64,000 bases of DNA from contig OV884059.1 of the NCBI GenBank assembly GCA_930367215.1, positions 225,431,803-225,495,802 on the forward strand, given 5' to 3'. The stretch is from Pollenia angustigena. Taxonomy: Eukaryota; Arthropoda; Insecta; Diptera; Polleniidae. The notes below the pieces were generated by a model. That model was not told the origin of the DNA, made no database searches, and saw only the letters and a program-made list of their open reading frames with translations. Both the position numbers and the translations under genes were made by a program. This document shows, piece by piece, positions 32,527 to 44,576 of the stretch (its first letter is position 1; each line of letters starts with the position of its first letter).

Positions 32527-35359
32527 TCAGCTAGAACTAATTCTAAGGTCAACTAATGACTGAATGGCTTTTAGTTTCATTTGAGTTAATTTTGCCTCTA
32601 AATGGCATTTCCACGTTAATCGCCGATCCAGATGTATACAGAAATATTTTACATGCGAATGTTGAGGAATTATTTGATTATTGATTGTAATAGGGGGGCA
32701 AGATTCCCGGCGCAAAGTGAACGTTATATGTACGCATTTTTGCTCATTGACCATTGTCGTAACCATATTTCTAGTTGAAATATATGATGCTGTAAATAAC
32801 GCGATGCTTCATAACGATTTTCGTCGACGCTTAGAAAAGCTGTATCGTCTGCAAATGTTGAATTTGCGTATAGTTGCTTGTTGGCATTTCCGAAGTATAA
32901 ATTAAGCATAATAGGTGGCCCAGGATGCTGCCTTGTGGGACTCCAGCGGCAATGGGCTGAGGTGAACTTAAGAAATTTCCTTCTTTAATAATAAATTGAC
33001 GACCGACTAAGTAGCTTTCTAGCAGCTTGTGTGTGTTTGCTGGTAAATTATGCTTCAATTTATGTAATAAGCCTTCATGCCAGACTTTATCAAAAGCTTG
33101 CGAAACATCGATGAAGAGTGCTGAGCAATATTTTTTTTCTTCACATGCTTTTCTTATGACATTTACTATTCGATGAGTCTGTTCGATTGTGCTGTGTTTT
33201 CTTCTAAATCCAAACTGATGGTTTGGAATACATCTATTTTCACTTAAAATCGGTGTTAATTTTGAAACTAATAATTTCTCAAACAGCTTTGACATATTTG
33301 ATAATAAGCTAATAGGCCTACAAGACTCAACTTTTGTATGATCTTTCCCTGGCTTTGGTATCATGGTAACTAAGGAAACCTTCCATTTTTGAGGATAGTA
33401 TTCAAGGCGTAAAATAGCATTAAAAATAAAAAGAATAATTTTCTTTGCTATGCGAGGTAGCTCCAAAAGCATTTTATTACTGATTTTATCAATACCAGGT
33501 GCCTTCTTAGTGTTTAAGTCACAAATAGCCTTTTCGATTTCTCTTAACTCAAATCTGAGGGGAATAGCTGCTCTAGCAGCAACAGGTGGTAACTCGACCG
33601 CAATATTGTGAAATATATTTGGTGCAAATACGTTTATCAAGTGACTAACAAACAGATTTCCTTTTTCAATATCGTTTCTTGCCCAATTACCATTCAAGTT
33701 TCTTAATGGTGGCTTAGATATAACTGGCCTTTTTAGATTTCTAGCTGCACGCCATAATGAGTAGTCAGATTGTGGAGTTGCATCAAGTTCCTTAAGATAT
33801 TTTTCTAGAGAAGCCGTTTTCTGATTCTGCAGTAACTTTCTTAGCTTTTTTGTGCACTCTTTTAATAAAATCTTAAGTTGCGGGGATCTGTAAAGTTGCC
33901 ACTCTCTTCGAACTCTCCTTTTTTCAGTCAAGAGCCGCTCGACATCTGAAGAATATATTTTATTATTTTTAATTTTTTTGGGGGTATCGCTGGAATGTTG
34001 AACAGCTAGTTTCAAAAAACTGTCAAAATTGCCAATAGAGCGATCTACATAATCCGGTGTACTGAGCGGAATATTTTCTGTGCAATGGGTACTGAGATAT
34101 TTTTTATATTTTAACCAATTAATTTGCGTAGCTGTCGTCACTATGTAACCAGTCGGAGGTACAATTCTATTGGGGTTCATTATAGCAACAATTGTAGGTG
34201 TGTGGTCGGAAGATAATTCTAGGGAGGCTTCAACATGAATCGTTTCTATGGGGATGTTTTTAACCACGCGGAAATCGATGACATCTGGTATTTTTTGATG
34301 ATAAGTGGGCCAATATGTTGGTTGTCCGCTCGCTACCACATTTAAATCCATTTTAGAAATTGTGTTAAATAAAACACGACCCTTGGTGTTATAAGTCGCG
34401 ACCCCCAGAAGGTATGTTTAGCGTTATAATCGCCAGTGGCTGGAAACACGGTCCTAATGATTTAAAATATTTATAATATTGGTCCTCCGATATTGAAAAT
34501 CTAGGCGGGGAGTATAACGATGAAATTACTAGGTTTCTATTTAATTCCTCAACGCAAATGTTCGTTGCTTGGAGATAATCTTCACGATGATCACACATTA
34601 GGTAGTGTTTGACTCGGGTTTTTATTAAAATGGCAGAACCTCCACAAGCTCTATCTCGTGGGTCCTTGGTATCATATAGTGTTGACGTCTGGCTGGCGTA
34701 AACAAATACTTTGTTCGCCCGTGTGGGCAGCGTTTGTCGTTCCTTCGTGTGGAACGGGATTTAATGGTGCGATGTGGCAACGCATCATTAAGTCTGTGGC
34801 TCAGATGTGCTTTAACGCCACCTGCAAAATGAATTCACTTTGATCACTGCTTTTAATAAAACCGAACCAGCCAGACGTCGGCAGATAATAAATTAAAATT
34901 ATTAAGTTAAATGTAAATTGAGCCAAAGTTAAAAAAAGTGAAAGAAAGTAAATAAACTTAAGTTTTAAATTAAAGAGGAAAATCTGTGATTTTTATTAAA
35001 CCCAAAAGAGCCATAGAAGTTGCATTGAGCCACAAAAAATAAGGGTGCATTTTCTAGTGTGTGAGGTGAGTAAATATGTGCGCGCCAGCCGCTAATTGAC
35101 CTGTCTCAACCAACCATTAGAGTGAGGTTCCCAGCCACTTTGTAATTCCGGACAACGTACTCAAGCAACAGGTAACCAGCCCCATTTTCACCCCAACATA
35201 TTGTATATAACCATTGATTTTAAACGTATTTCTTGAGGTCAAATGAGTTTCAGAAATCATCATGACATCAATTTGTTTATTTTTAAGAAAGTATTCTAAT
35301 TCATTTTTATGTTGGCGGATGCCGTTTGCGTTCCAAAAACAAATTTTTAAACAGTTCAT
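32527..35359 (-). pseudogene. jockey-type LINE ORF2 (endonuclease and reverse transcriptase)
   Basis: ORF2 starts at 35359 with MNCLKICFWNANGIRQHKNE, the apurinic-type endonuclease N-terminus (later ISETHL), then is cut by the insertion at 34678-35196 and resumes with CGGSAILIKTRVKHYL and NLVISSLYSPPR. The largest open piece, 34351-32831, carries YWPTYHQKIPDVIDF, SSDHTP, then RT blocks KKAPGIDKI, RPISLLSNMSKLFEKLL, the catalytic FIDVSQAFDKVWHEG and GVPQGSILG. The catalytic FADDTAFL follows in another frame (about 32865). KYFCIHLDRRLTW near 32600 ends the readable part. The 3' end is missing, suggesting deletion. The order and the FADD form match the jockey clade. Confidence 0.9.
34678..35196. 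mobile_element. LTR-like insertion in the jockey endonuclease
   Basis: About 520 bp separate the two halves of the endonuclease. CATAT lies on both sides (34673-34677, 35197-35201), and removing the insert with one copy gives the open frame INGYIQYDTKDPRDRACGGS. The inserted end sequences are AGTGTTGACGTCTGG and TTTTCACCCCAA. AATAAA-type signals occur at about 34855 and 34950 on the plus strand. There is no coding sequence. Size, a 4-5 bp duplication and polyadenylation-like signals suggest a solo LTR, but the ends are not a clean TG..CA. Confidence 0.6.
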
Positions 35360-35412
35360 GGTTTGTTAAGTACAGCTTGCAATAACATCGATTGCGTTCT
35401 AAGCATTTCCTG

Positions 35413-35737
35413 GAGGGCTACTCTCTATTGCGATGCGAAAGAAAATTGCAGCAAATCTAGCCATTGGTACTCTTCAATACGTTTGCGCATGTGTCTTTCG
35501 CATCTTTTAATTTTTTTTCTTTTCGTAAATCATCACTTTATTTTATTTAAATTTTCCAATTTCAAATATTTTTACACACTTTGGCATTTCATTACTGTAA
35601 ATCCGCGCCATCTTTAATTTTTTTTGCCAGTATCGCTTTATTTTTCAAAAAATTTTGCGAAAGTGATAGAGAGTACCAAGTTGGCATTTAGCTTTCGCAT
35701 CGAAATTGTTTTCGCATCGCAATAGAGAGTAGACCCC
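35413..35737. mobile_element. 325-bp MITE near the jockey ORF1 stop
   Basis: CTACTCTCTATTGCGATGCG at left is mirrored at right (CGCATCGCAATAGAGAGTAG), with further GATGCGAAA copies subterminally. CTG on the plus strand (CAG on the coding strand) flanks both sides (35410-35412, 35738-35740); removing the element and one copy gives NMMQEMLRTQ in frame. That fixes the boundaries and a 3-bp duplication. Confidence 0.85.
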
Positions 35738-35946
35738 CTGCATCATATTACCCATTGTGTTCGTAAAATTATTTACTGTTTGCACTAATGTTTCCATGGT
35801 TTTTTCTAAACGACTTAAATTAGAAACCGGAGTTTCATCATTACTTGGCGAGGCACCTTGCATAGGCTGATGGTTTGATTTTAGGACGTTAGCGTAAGAG
35901 GTTCTGTTATTACTAGGCTGGGGGCTTGAACTAAAGGGCTGCGCAA

Positions 35947-37455
35947 AATATTCTTAATGTTCTATGTTCTACTTCACACAACTATCAATTATATTATTTC
36001 ACTGTAAACATACATAGCAAAACAAACATAACAACACATTACTTCCACCAAAACAAAACAAGCATAACTTGAAAAGTTTTTCTCTTCTGCTTTGTTAGTG
36101 CTTGTATTATCAAAACAAACAGAATATCAACACAAAAACAGACAATGAAATAAAGAAACGGATAATTATAGTAAAAGCATCGAGTGCACTAGAACATTAA
36201 AAAAAATAAAAAATTTGATATTTTTGAATTATTTCCTAAATGTACATATATTTTATTTTAGTCGACCTTTATTATTATATTATGTATAACTAAATTATCA
36301 AGTTTGAGGTCTTGTTTTATTTTTATATAAAACTTTAAACGTTTATTTAACCAATATTTCTGATTCTAGTTAAATAATTATTAATATTTTGTTGCTATCA
36401 ATTTTCCCAAAAAATTGTGAAACACACCAGAGATCAGCAATGAATCGCTTTTTCGCTACTCATACTGACTCATGCAATTGTAAGTATAAGTGCGTAGAAA
36501 TCATTTAAACTAAACTACTCTGATTCACTCATACTCACAAGAGAAATATTTATGAGTGCGACGTCGACATTATACGCATACTCATAAATGACCTCAGCTT
36601 GATTTATAATTTCAAGAAAATACTTATAACACTCACAATGATTCAAATCATTTAGCTCATCCATTTACCGTTTTAACACAACAGAGACAACACACAACTT
36701 AATAATCAGCGCTGCCAGATAAATTTGCCGAAAAATCGTCTACTTCATACATGTTACTTTAGTAAACTGTAATTGCCAAATCGTCACTTTGCTAATTTGG
36801 GGACAAATCTGGCAGCCTCGCATTTTGCTTCGCCTATACACATTGACTTGAGTAGATTCTAAATCAAACACTACAAATGGTGGTAAGTATGAGTACGATG
36901 AATAAAACGAAACTTTTGAGTGAATATGAGTTTGAATCACATTGGAATAAGTATGAGTGCGTATAAGTACAAGAATTTATGAGTCATGATTTAGCTCTAC
37001 TCACTTTTTCACTACTCATTGCTGATCTCTGAAACACACCATTAGATTTTATTTTTTATATCTATGAAAATAATGAATTCTTCTTAATTTTATTTAAATA
37101 TTAGACCTAAGTACCTTTATATGTATGTAAATAATAAACAATAAATTTTTGCAAATAAAAATTAATATTACATATAAACTTTTTTAAGCTTTTTCATATT
37201 CATTACAAAACGAAAATGTTTCTCACTTTGCAATTCTCTTTGGTATATGTTTACAATCAAAACATTCAAACATACTTGGAATGTTCTATTTCTGTTTTAA
37301 TGTTCTACTTCATCTTTGTTCTAATTCAGCTTTATTTTAGTTCAGCATTGTTCTAGTGCAGTTTTGTTCTATTCTTCTATATTTTGATCGTAAAACAAAA
37401 CAATTGTTCTTGGAAGTATGTGTTTTGTAATGAGAGAGTAATAAACACACTGCAT
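35947..37455. mobile_element. about 1.5-kb insertion in jockey ORF1, of unknown type
   Basis: The Gag-like frame is lost between QMQVANQVNT (about 37460) and AQPFSSSPQPS (about 35940). TGTTCTATGTTCTACTTC at left and TGTTCTA..ATGTTCTACTTCATC near the right end look like related end repeats. At the right, a 12-bp minisatellite of GTTCTA.TTCAG type (about 37300-37385) resembles that at about 47620 and 49010, inverted. Boundaries are approximate. The hAT MITE at 36428-37031 sits inside it. Confidence 0.45.
36428..37031. mobile_element. hAT-type MITE with GTATGAGT subterminal repeats
   Basis: CAGAGATCAGCAATGA at left is exactly mirrored at right (TCATTGCTGATCTCTG), with the perfect 8-bp duplication AAACACAC (36420-36427, 37032-37039). 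Copies of ACTCATAC/GTATGAGT recur near both ends. Non-coding, 604 bp. Confidence 0.85.
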
Positions 37456-37625
37456 TTGTGTTTACTTGATTTGCGACCTGCATTTGAGGGGTATTTGTTT
37501 TCGGTCTAACCGTCTGCTTGACGATATTATATACAGGGCCTCCTCTGTAATTGGCAGTGTGATTACCGCCACGGTTGCTATTTTTGTTTACGTTGGGGTC
37601 GGTTTTAGACTTATCGCAAGAAACT

Positions 37626-37757
37626 GTAGCGTGTAGTGAGTTAGTCTATCAACCCCGGGGTTGCGGGTCCGATTCCCGCCAGAGACTCTGGTTTCTTTCC
37701 TGCAGACAAGCGTCAAGCTTCGCGGGGATTAGCATAGGGAATTAACAAAAAAAAAAA
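37626..37757 (+). mobile_element. tRNA-derived SINE, copy 1
   Basis: A tRNA-like head has an A-box-like GTAGCGTGTAGTGAG and a B box GGGTCCGATTCCCGCC (about 37665-37680). The body (ACTCTGGTTTC.TTCCTGCAG, ACAAGCG, AGCTTCG) ends in an A run at 37746-37758. The same sequence occurs at 59291-59426. It lies antisense inside jockey ORF1 between the two zinc knuckles. Confidence 0.85.
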
Positions 37758-38614
37758 AGACAGGGGGTAAGTAGCAGTATGCCTTGGTATGGCCAAATTC
37801 TTGGCAGTTTAAGCACTGAACAGGTCCGTTTTTTTTTGTGCGGCTCTTTTATAGTTATTCTTCTGTAGAGAATATATTTTAAATTGTAAATAGGATGTGT
37901 TTCGTTTTTTTTTTAAGTTTTACGTCGCCGGGTTCAAACTTCACTCGAAAAAGTGGTTGGGGAATCTTTTCTCTAATTTTTAATATTTACTACATGTTTT
38001 ACCTTGAAGCCTTTTTCTTCTAGGAATGTTTTAACCTCTTCTGGGTCCACACATGAGTCAATACCCTTAATCACTACCTGTAGACCTTTACTGCTTTTCA
38101 GTTGGTAGGTATAAAAGTTTTTTTTAAGTGTTTCAAAGTTGTTTACTATTTGGCGAAAATCATTCTCATGATTGACTTGTATTTTTTGTCTCGTTTATAC
38201 TTCCACGCTTGATAGCCGCTACGTAAAACGAATTTTCACCTATCACCGATATCAAACTCTTTATGAGCTCATTTGAATTTTGCTCCCTAAGATATATCGG
38301 GAGAGGCTTGGATGGTTTAATGACGTTTGGTGCTTCAGAGGATTCAGTCTTCAGAATTGCAACACGATTTTGAGTATTTATCTGGCCTGGCAACACTTGT
38401 CACCAAATCTAGTTGTAGTTTTTTTAATGAGTCACTATCCACTGTTTTTGTAAACACCGAGGGTGATAGGGAACGTGTTCGAGTAATTGGCTTAGCCGTT
38501 AAATAGTTTATATTGTTTTGCTTAATTTATTTCTGCATTATTTTCATTTGCATTAACTAAAAGGTAAACGTTTCTTTCATTTTGTCTTAGTGTTGTTTCA
38601 CTGTTCGTACTCAT

Positions 38615-38733
38615 GCAAAGAGTTGTTTTTGTTTTTCACCGTTTTGCTTTGCTTTTAATATTTTTATTATTTATTGTATTACAACAACACAAAAAATAAG
38701 AAATTTAAGCTAAAATGTTTTTGTTCAGAATAT
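38615..38733 (-). other. probable 5' UTR of the jockey-type element
   Basis: Sequence upstream of the ORF1 ATG on the minus strand; the true 5' end was not identified. The 8-bp target of the foldback element begins at 38734. Confidence 0.4.
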
Positions 38734-38741
38734 GTATACAT

Positions 38742-40649
38742 TAGACTGGTCGCAATTTTTTTTTTTTTTTAAATTTACATGTTTGCGCTACTTAAAATAT
38801 GAGGTTTGGTGTAACAAATCAAGTCCTAATCTTTCAGCTCAATCCGACGGTGCCTAGTCGTGCCAAGTGGGGCCCAAAGTTCCCCATATGATAAAAAAAA
38901 CATCTATTCAGTCAGATACTAGATGAAAAGCCGGTCTTAAAGACCGAAAATCGAAAATCTGGCTTCGTTACGATCTTCCGCAGAGAAAATACTTTAAGTA
39001 TGCCAAATTTCAGCTGCCTATGTCATCAGATGGCTTCAGAAAGTTGCGGAAAGAATAGGACATACATGCAAACATCCTTACATACTAAGAAATTATATAT
39101 TGTAAAGATAGATTAAAGTATTTGCAGTTTAATATTTTAGTATGATACGAACGAAAGATTTTTAACTAATTTTAACTAATTCGGGGTCGCTGAATCCAGT
39201 GGTGCTAGCCGTTTTTTTAGGTTAGCTTTAGTTTTCGAGATATACCGTTAAGAATTTTATTAAACCGCCATATGTGTATAATTGAAATTCTTATATTTGG
39301 CCCGTGTAGTGCCTAGGATGCCTAAAGAAGGGTCAAATGTATGACTGGAGTTGGTCTTGAGGCATCCTAGGCACTACACGGGCCAAATATAAGAATTTCA
39401 ATTATACACATATGGCGGTTTAATAAAATTCTTAAATGAATTAAAATTTTTCGTCTTTTGTGAATACATAAAATTAGAAGTTGTGAACAGATTTTAATCA
39501 TTTATAGCTTGTTTTGTTTGCAATATTGTTTTTTATATGACTCTATAAAATTGGAAGCATAGCTCCATTTTTCAATTTTTTATGAATTTTTAAAAACAAA
39601 AATTCCGAAATTTTAATAAAAAAATTATTTTTTTTTTCCAGAAAAAAAAATTATGTTTCTAAAACGACTGCGCATATAAGAAAAACGTTTTACCTTTCTT
39701 AAAGTAAATTTTATTGCGGAATTTCGGTTTTTTTTAGTTTTTCAATAAGCTAAAGCGTTTTTGAGTTACGCGAACATATGTTGTGCAACCTCCTTAATTT
39801 TCGAAATAACGGTATATCTCGAAAACCAAAGCCAATATGAAGAAAAAAGTTTTAACTTTCTTAAAGTAAATTTTATTGCGGAATTTCGGTTTTTTTTTGT
39901 TTTTCAATAAACTAAAGCGTTTTTGAGTTACGCGAACATTTGTTGTGCAACCTCCCTAATTTTCGAAATAACGGTATATCTCGAAAACCAAAGCATATAT
40001 GAAGAAAAAAGTTTTAACTTTCTTAAAGTAAATTTTATTGCCGAATTTCGGTTTTTTTTTAGTTTTTCAATAAGCTAAAGCGTTTTTGAGTTGCGCGAAC
40101 ATATGTTGTGCAACATCCTTAATTTTCGAAATAACGGTATATCTCGAAAACTAAAGCTAACCTAAAAAAACGGCTAGCACCACTGGATTCAGCGACCCCG
40201 AATTAGTTAAAATTAGTTAAAAATCTTTCGTTCGTATCATACTAAAATATTAAACTGCAAATACTTTAATCTATCTTTACAATATATAATTTCTTAGTAT
40301 GTCAGGATGTTTGCATGTATGTCCTATTCTTTCCGCAACTTTCTGAAGCCATCTGATGACATAGGAAGCTGAAGTTTGGCATACTTAAAGTATTTTCTCT
40401 GCGGAAGATCGTAACGAAGCCAGATTTTCGATTTTCGGTCTTTAAGACCGGCTTTTCATCTAGTATCTGATTGAATAGATGTTTTTTTTTATCATATGGG
40501 GAACTTTGGGCCCCACTTGGCACGACTAGGCACCGTCGGATTGAGCTGAAAAATTAGGACTTGATTTCTTACACCAAACCTCATATTTAAAGCAGCGCAA
40601 ACATTTAAATTTAAAAAAAAAAAATCCCATACAAGATGCGACCAGTCTA
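38742..40649. mobile_element. foldback element family F, copy 1 (hAT-like ends)
   Basis: The inverted ends TAGACTGGTCGCA are flanked by the perfect 8-bp duplication GTATACAT (38734-38741, 40650-40657). The arms are long inverted repeats: the outer 510 bp (with CCGACGGTGCCTAGTCGTGC and CGAATTAGTTAAAATTAG) match almost exactly, and the two sides meet in a second palindrome centred near 39340. The right arm has extra 162-bp tandem units; the left arm has lost about 700 bp. A related 2.6-kb copy lies at 52670-55281. No transposase ORF. Confidence 0.9.
39690..40150. repeat. 162-bp tandem units in the right arm of family F
   Basis: CGGTATATCTCGAAAAC recurs at about 39810, 39972 and 40135, with TTAAAGTAAATTTTATTG and GCGTTTTTGAGTTACGCG between. 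Matching units occur in both arms of the 52.7-kb copy. Confidence 0.75.
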
Positions 40650-40913
40650 GTATACATACATACATATATGAACATTCATACGTATGTATATATATTTACT
40701 TTTTTATTTTATTTAATTTTATCGTTTTAATTGTTCACTATTATGTTAAATAATTTAAATAACAAAATATATTATTTATTTAAAGCGTCCATTCGCTGCT
40801 GATATATGTCAAAATCAGATATGATTAATTAATAGTTCAAATCGTATGCGGGGTTAAAAATCCACGTCTGTATCACAACAAAGCATAACATGAAATTGTT
40901 TTCTATAAATATA

Positions 40914-41349
40914 CCCAGTAAAAAAAATTTGGGTTTTTGAAGCACTTCAGAGAAAAAGCGCATAATCGAGCGCTTCAATAAAAGAGCTTTTATAAAGCAG
41001 CAAATGATATAGAATAAAATATACAAAAAAGCTGCTATTTTAGTGCTGACAACGAAGAAGGTTGCAAAACGAAAAAAAATAAAAATATGCGAAAATAGCT
41101 GGAAAAGACCTTTAAACAAAAGTAAAAGCAAAACATTAATGAATATGTTTATATAGTAAGCCCTTAAAAAGCCCTTTAGGAGTGCTTTGTTTGCATGTTA
41201 AAATAAGCGCTTATTGTCAGCAGAAAATAGTCCTCCAAACCGGGAACACCCCATACAAAAATCAGGCATCCCATCAGCAGGTTTGAAGCGATTTGTGGTA
41301 TGAATTCATACACAAAACCTGCTCCTTTTGGAGCACATTTTTTACTGGG
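40914..41349. mobile_element. MITE with CCCAGTAAAAA ends
   Basis: CCCAGTAAAAAAAATTTGGG at left is mirrored by TTTTTTACTGGG at right, with TA on each side (40912-40913, 41350-41351). AAGCGC, GAGCGCTTC and AAAGAGCTTTT motifs recur inside. Non-coding, 436 bp. Confidence 0.65.
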
Positions 41350-41489
41350 TACATACTAAATTTTTATTAATTTTTGTTTAGTTTTATTCTATGTATACAT
41401 TACTTTTTACTTTTTATTATTTTATTGTTTTATCTTATAAAGGGGCCGCCAATTTTTTATTTTTTTTAACGTTTCCCTGTTTTTTATAT

Positions 41490-43120
41490 TTAATATCAGG
41501 GTAAAGGGTGTATAATATTCGGCAATACCGAATATATCAGGCTTACTAATTTTTTTTATTTACCAAAATCAATACCAATCATTTGATTCTCTACACTACA
41601 GTTTATTCAAATAATTTGCCGAGAGAGTAGCCTATCTGGAACCTATGGGCAATCATGGAACCGGCAACACAAAATTATGTTTTAAGATTCATATAAGTGT
41701 TTGTTCTGCAAAATCGTTTCTAGGTATCAAAATCGATATGAGATTTGTTCGTCTTAAAGGGATTTTTGAGAGGGGATATATCATAGCCAAATTGTATATC
41801 AATACTTACCTTTGCATGGAAGGTAAGTATGGCACTTAAAGCTATTTTCGGGAGAGGAATTTGCATTAACTATCGACATATTTTATTATTATGTATTAAG
41901 ATTAAATCATCTTAGGACATTTTATATATTTCTGGACCAAATGTTATCTAAATTTCAACATAATAAGACAGTTTCAGGACAGTAACTCGATTCACCCATG
42001 CGTTCCGAGCAATATTTTTGTCCGGACAAATTTGTATTCACACCACAATAGTGGAGAGGGTATTATGCATTTATGCTGATGTTTGTAACGCCCTAAAATA
42101 TTGGTCATAGACCCACCTTAAAGTATACCGATCGACTCAGAATCACTTTCTGAGTCGAACTAACGATGTTCGTCCGGCTGGCTGGCTGGCTGGCTGTCCA
42201 TGTAACCTTCTGCGCAAAGTACAGGTCGCAATTTTAGAGAGCCTATTGACAATTGGCCAAATCGTAGGACCACGAGGTAAGATAGGGGCAATTTCTGCCC
42301 TCAAACCGATTTTAATGAAATGATGTGTTTTTTATTATTGTGGTGTAGGGTATAATATTGTCGGGCTTGACCGACTATACTTTCTTACTTGTTTTTTTTT
42401 ATATTGAGTTTGACGTCTTACTTCTGAGAGAGCGGCAAGTTTTTCCCTTAAATTGGTTTAATTTTAATTTTTATTCAGATCAAAATGAACTGAGCTGTTA
42501 CTTTTTTCAAACTTGTACGTAAAAGTTGAAATTATTGTTTCTTTGCTGAATAATTATATAACAAAAAAATATAATATAATTAAAAATAACAAATCACTTT
42601 TAATTTTTCGTCCATTTTCTCTAACACACTTTAGAAAAAAATTCAGAATGGTTTGGTTGTTGGTATGCTAGTTGTGCAGCCATTTTGCATAATGGTTTAC
42701 ATCTGTTAACCATATGGTAGCTTTGTTTTTCCGGAAACATTTTCCGCAATGGGTGAATCGTTCTGCAAAACATTGTTCGGAACGCATGGATGAATGCACC
42801 TTAAGGCTCTATTCCGGACAGAAGTTTTCATGGGAGCCATGCAAAATTATCAATTCTCACCATATTCTATAGACTTCGTCATTACGACAAACGAAATGTA
42901 TGTACCAATTTCATCAAATTGTTATCAAAACTGCGACCTGTATTTTTTGTACAGACAACTAACCAGCCGGACGGATGGACATCGTTATACATACTGACTC
43001 TAAAAGTCATTCTGAGTTGATCGGTATACTAAAATGTAGTTGTAGAACCAATATTTTTATGTGTTACATACATCAGCACAAACGCATTATGCCCTTCCTA
43101 CTGTTGTGGTTCGTGTAAAA
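41490..43120. repeat. composite of family C copies
   Basis: About 41600-41860 matches the 13.5-kb copy (CCTATGGGCAATCATGGA, GCAC..AAAGCTATTTTCGG). About 42045-42392 is a reverse-orientation copy, from CCACAATAGTGGAGAGGG through a (GGCT)n run at about 42178 to GTCGGGCTTGACCGAC and ACTTTCTTACTTGTT. About 42955-43115 is a forward right-end fragment. No gene; an open frame at 42794-42997 is repeat text. Confidence 0.65.
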
Positions 43121-43279
43121 TTATTGCTCGATAAAAAAAAGTTTGTAATTTATTTGCTAATCCTGGTATAAAGCAATTTTCAGAATAGCTTTTAAAATTT
43201 TGACAGTCTATGTTAAACGTATCATCTTTAAAACTTCAATTCTTAAAAATTTTAATTTTTATTTCTCTATAGAATGTTG
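43121..43279. other. unannotated
   Basis: Short A+T-rich gap between repeats. Confidence 0.3.
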
Positions 43280-43708
43280 AAAGACCCCTGCGGAAAAATT
43301 TGTATCAATTGCTCGAACAGACTGATCCTGGGATTTGTAAAAAGAGAACAAGTACCAAAAGAAAGAACTCATGACCAGTGAAAGGACAACCAATCATTTT
43401 AACTGGTATATGAAGAACAAAACGGTAGACACATTTTTTTGGGGACTTTCTAAAATTTGGTTCTTAAATTTACTTCCTAGGACTTGTTTAATTGAAATAA
43501 TACTACATTGTATCGAAAATATACGACATTTTAGTAACCTGCACTAAACACGTTCATTGAGAATAGATTAACACCCTCCAATGACAACCCCTTGAAAAAG
43601 TGATATGTCGGCCTTATTCATGTTAAGTGTTAGAACTAGAACCGGTCTCTACCACCAAAGACCTATCTCGGGACTACTTTGGTGTCAGTTCGCTTCCCTG
43701 TAGGGACC
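43280..43708 (+). repeat. dispersed repeat family A, copy 3
   Basis: ACCCCTGCGGAAAAATTTGT at the start and TTTGGTGTCAGTTCGCTTCC at the end delimit a copy of the repeat found at 566-904 and 1062-1533, with the shared AACTAGAACCGGTCTCTACC block. This copy is not in a LINE, which helps define the ends. Confidence 0.75.
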
Positions 43709-44572
43709 CTACACTAAGACTTTTGCCAATTACACACTTTAAAATAGAAATGTCATCACAATTTTTAAACGTTTTTTCAAATTTTACCAATTGAGAACAG
43801 CTGGTTGTAAAAATAACAAAGGCATAACCCAACCCACCATTAACAGCTAAAATCTAAATTTGAATTCATGTCCGTATAAAAAGTAACAAATACTTTCTTA
43901 CATTTTAGCAACTTACTTCCAACAATCTGTGAATAATGTAAATTTTGTTTTTTTAAGCAGCAGGAAAAATTAAATTCATCATAATAATAGTTTTTTTTTT
44001 ATTTCTGCAGTCTTCCTTTCCCCACAAAATCCTGTGAAAAAATCGCATTATTATCACATCTTTTCATTGTAGTTTTTATATAATGTGCACGAGTCTGTCT
44101 AAATGAGTTTGTTTAAAAACATAAGAGTGTGTTTGTGTGTGTGTGTGTTTGTGTGTGGGAGTGTCTGTGTTTATAGTTTATATAAAACAGAATAATTATG
44201 TTAAGTAGTTTATAAAAAATAATGTCAGTTAGATGGAAAGTTACACAGACAGACAACTAAAACTGCAGAAGGACGGACTTTTTTTTATTTTCTAAGATAA
44301 TATAATATTATAATGTTTGCCTGTCGAAGTGCAATGACGATAATGATAATGATAATTGAGTAAAATGGCAAAAAGTTTTTGCAAAAGCTAACAAACATGG
44401 AAATAAAAGTTCTTGCTTTCCGGCTGACTGTTTCTACGTTTGTCTATTTAAAAGCTGGATGGTCGGCTGGTGGTGATTTTATAATATTAATGAAAACGTT
44501 TTTTTTTTTGCATTTCAGAATGAAAAAACATATAATTTAAAATATTGCGTGAAGAGCTAAAAAAAGGGATTT
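43709..44572. other. no gene recognised
   Basis: Non-coding. A (GT)n microsatellite lies at about 44126-44160, and a GATAAT run at about 44338-44357. Confidence 0.4.
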
Positions 44573-44576
44573 ACAT

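Larger units (their letters stand above)
35360..38614 (-). pseudogene. jockey-type LINE ORF1 (Gag-like)
   Basis: It begins MSTNSETTLRQNERNVYLLV at 38614, with an early stop and frameshifts. Then KPLPIYLREQNSNELIKSLI and KGLQVVIKGIDSCVDPEEVK form the domain that precedes the zinc knuckles in jockey Gag proteins. A first knuckle reads CLNCQEFGHTKAYC (C-x2-C-x4-H-x4-C, about 37780-37825). After a SINE insertion it continues CDKSKTDPNV..GGNHTANYRGG, where the second knuckle has lost cysteines. A 1.5-kb insertion then interrupts it before SYANVLKSN, LEKTMETLVQTVNNFTNTMG and QEMLRTQSMLLQAVLNKP. The stop overlaps the ORF2 start as ATGA at 35359-35356. The product would be an RNA-binding RNP protein; it is non-functional. 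Confidence 0.85.

Noticed and set aside
34658..34843. Open frame starting MGPWYHIVLTSG
   Set aside because: Spans the border of the LTR-like insertion and its jockey flank, so it cannot be a gene of either.
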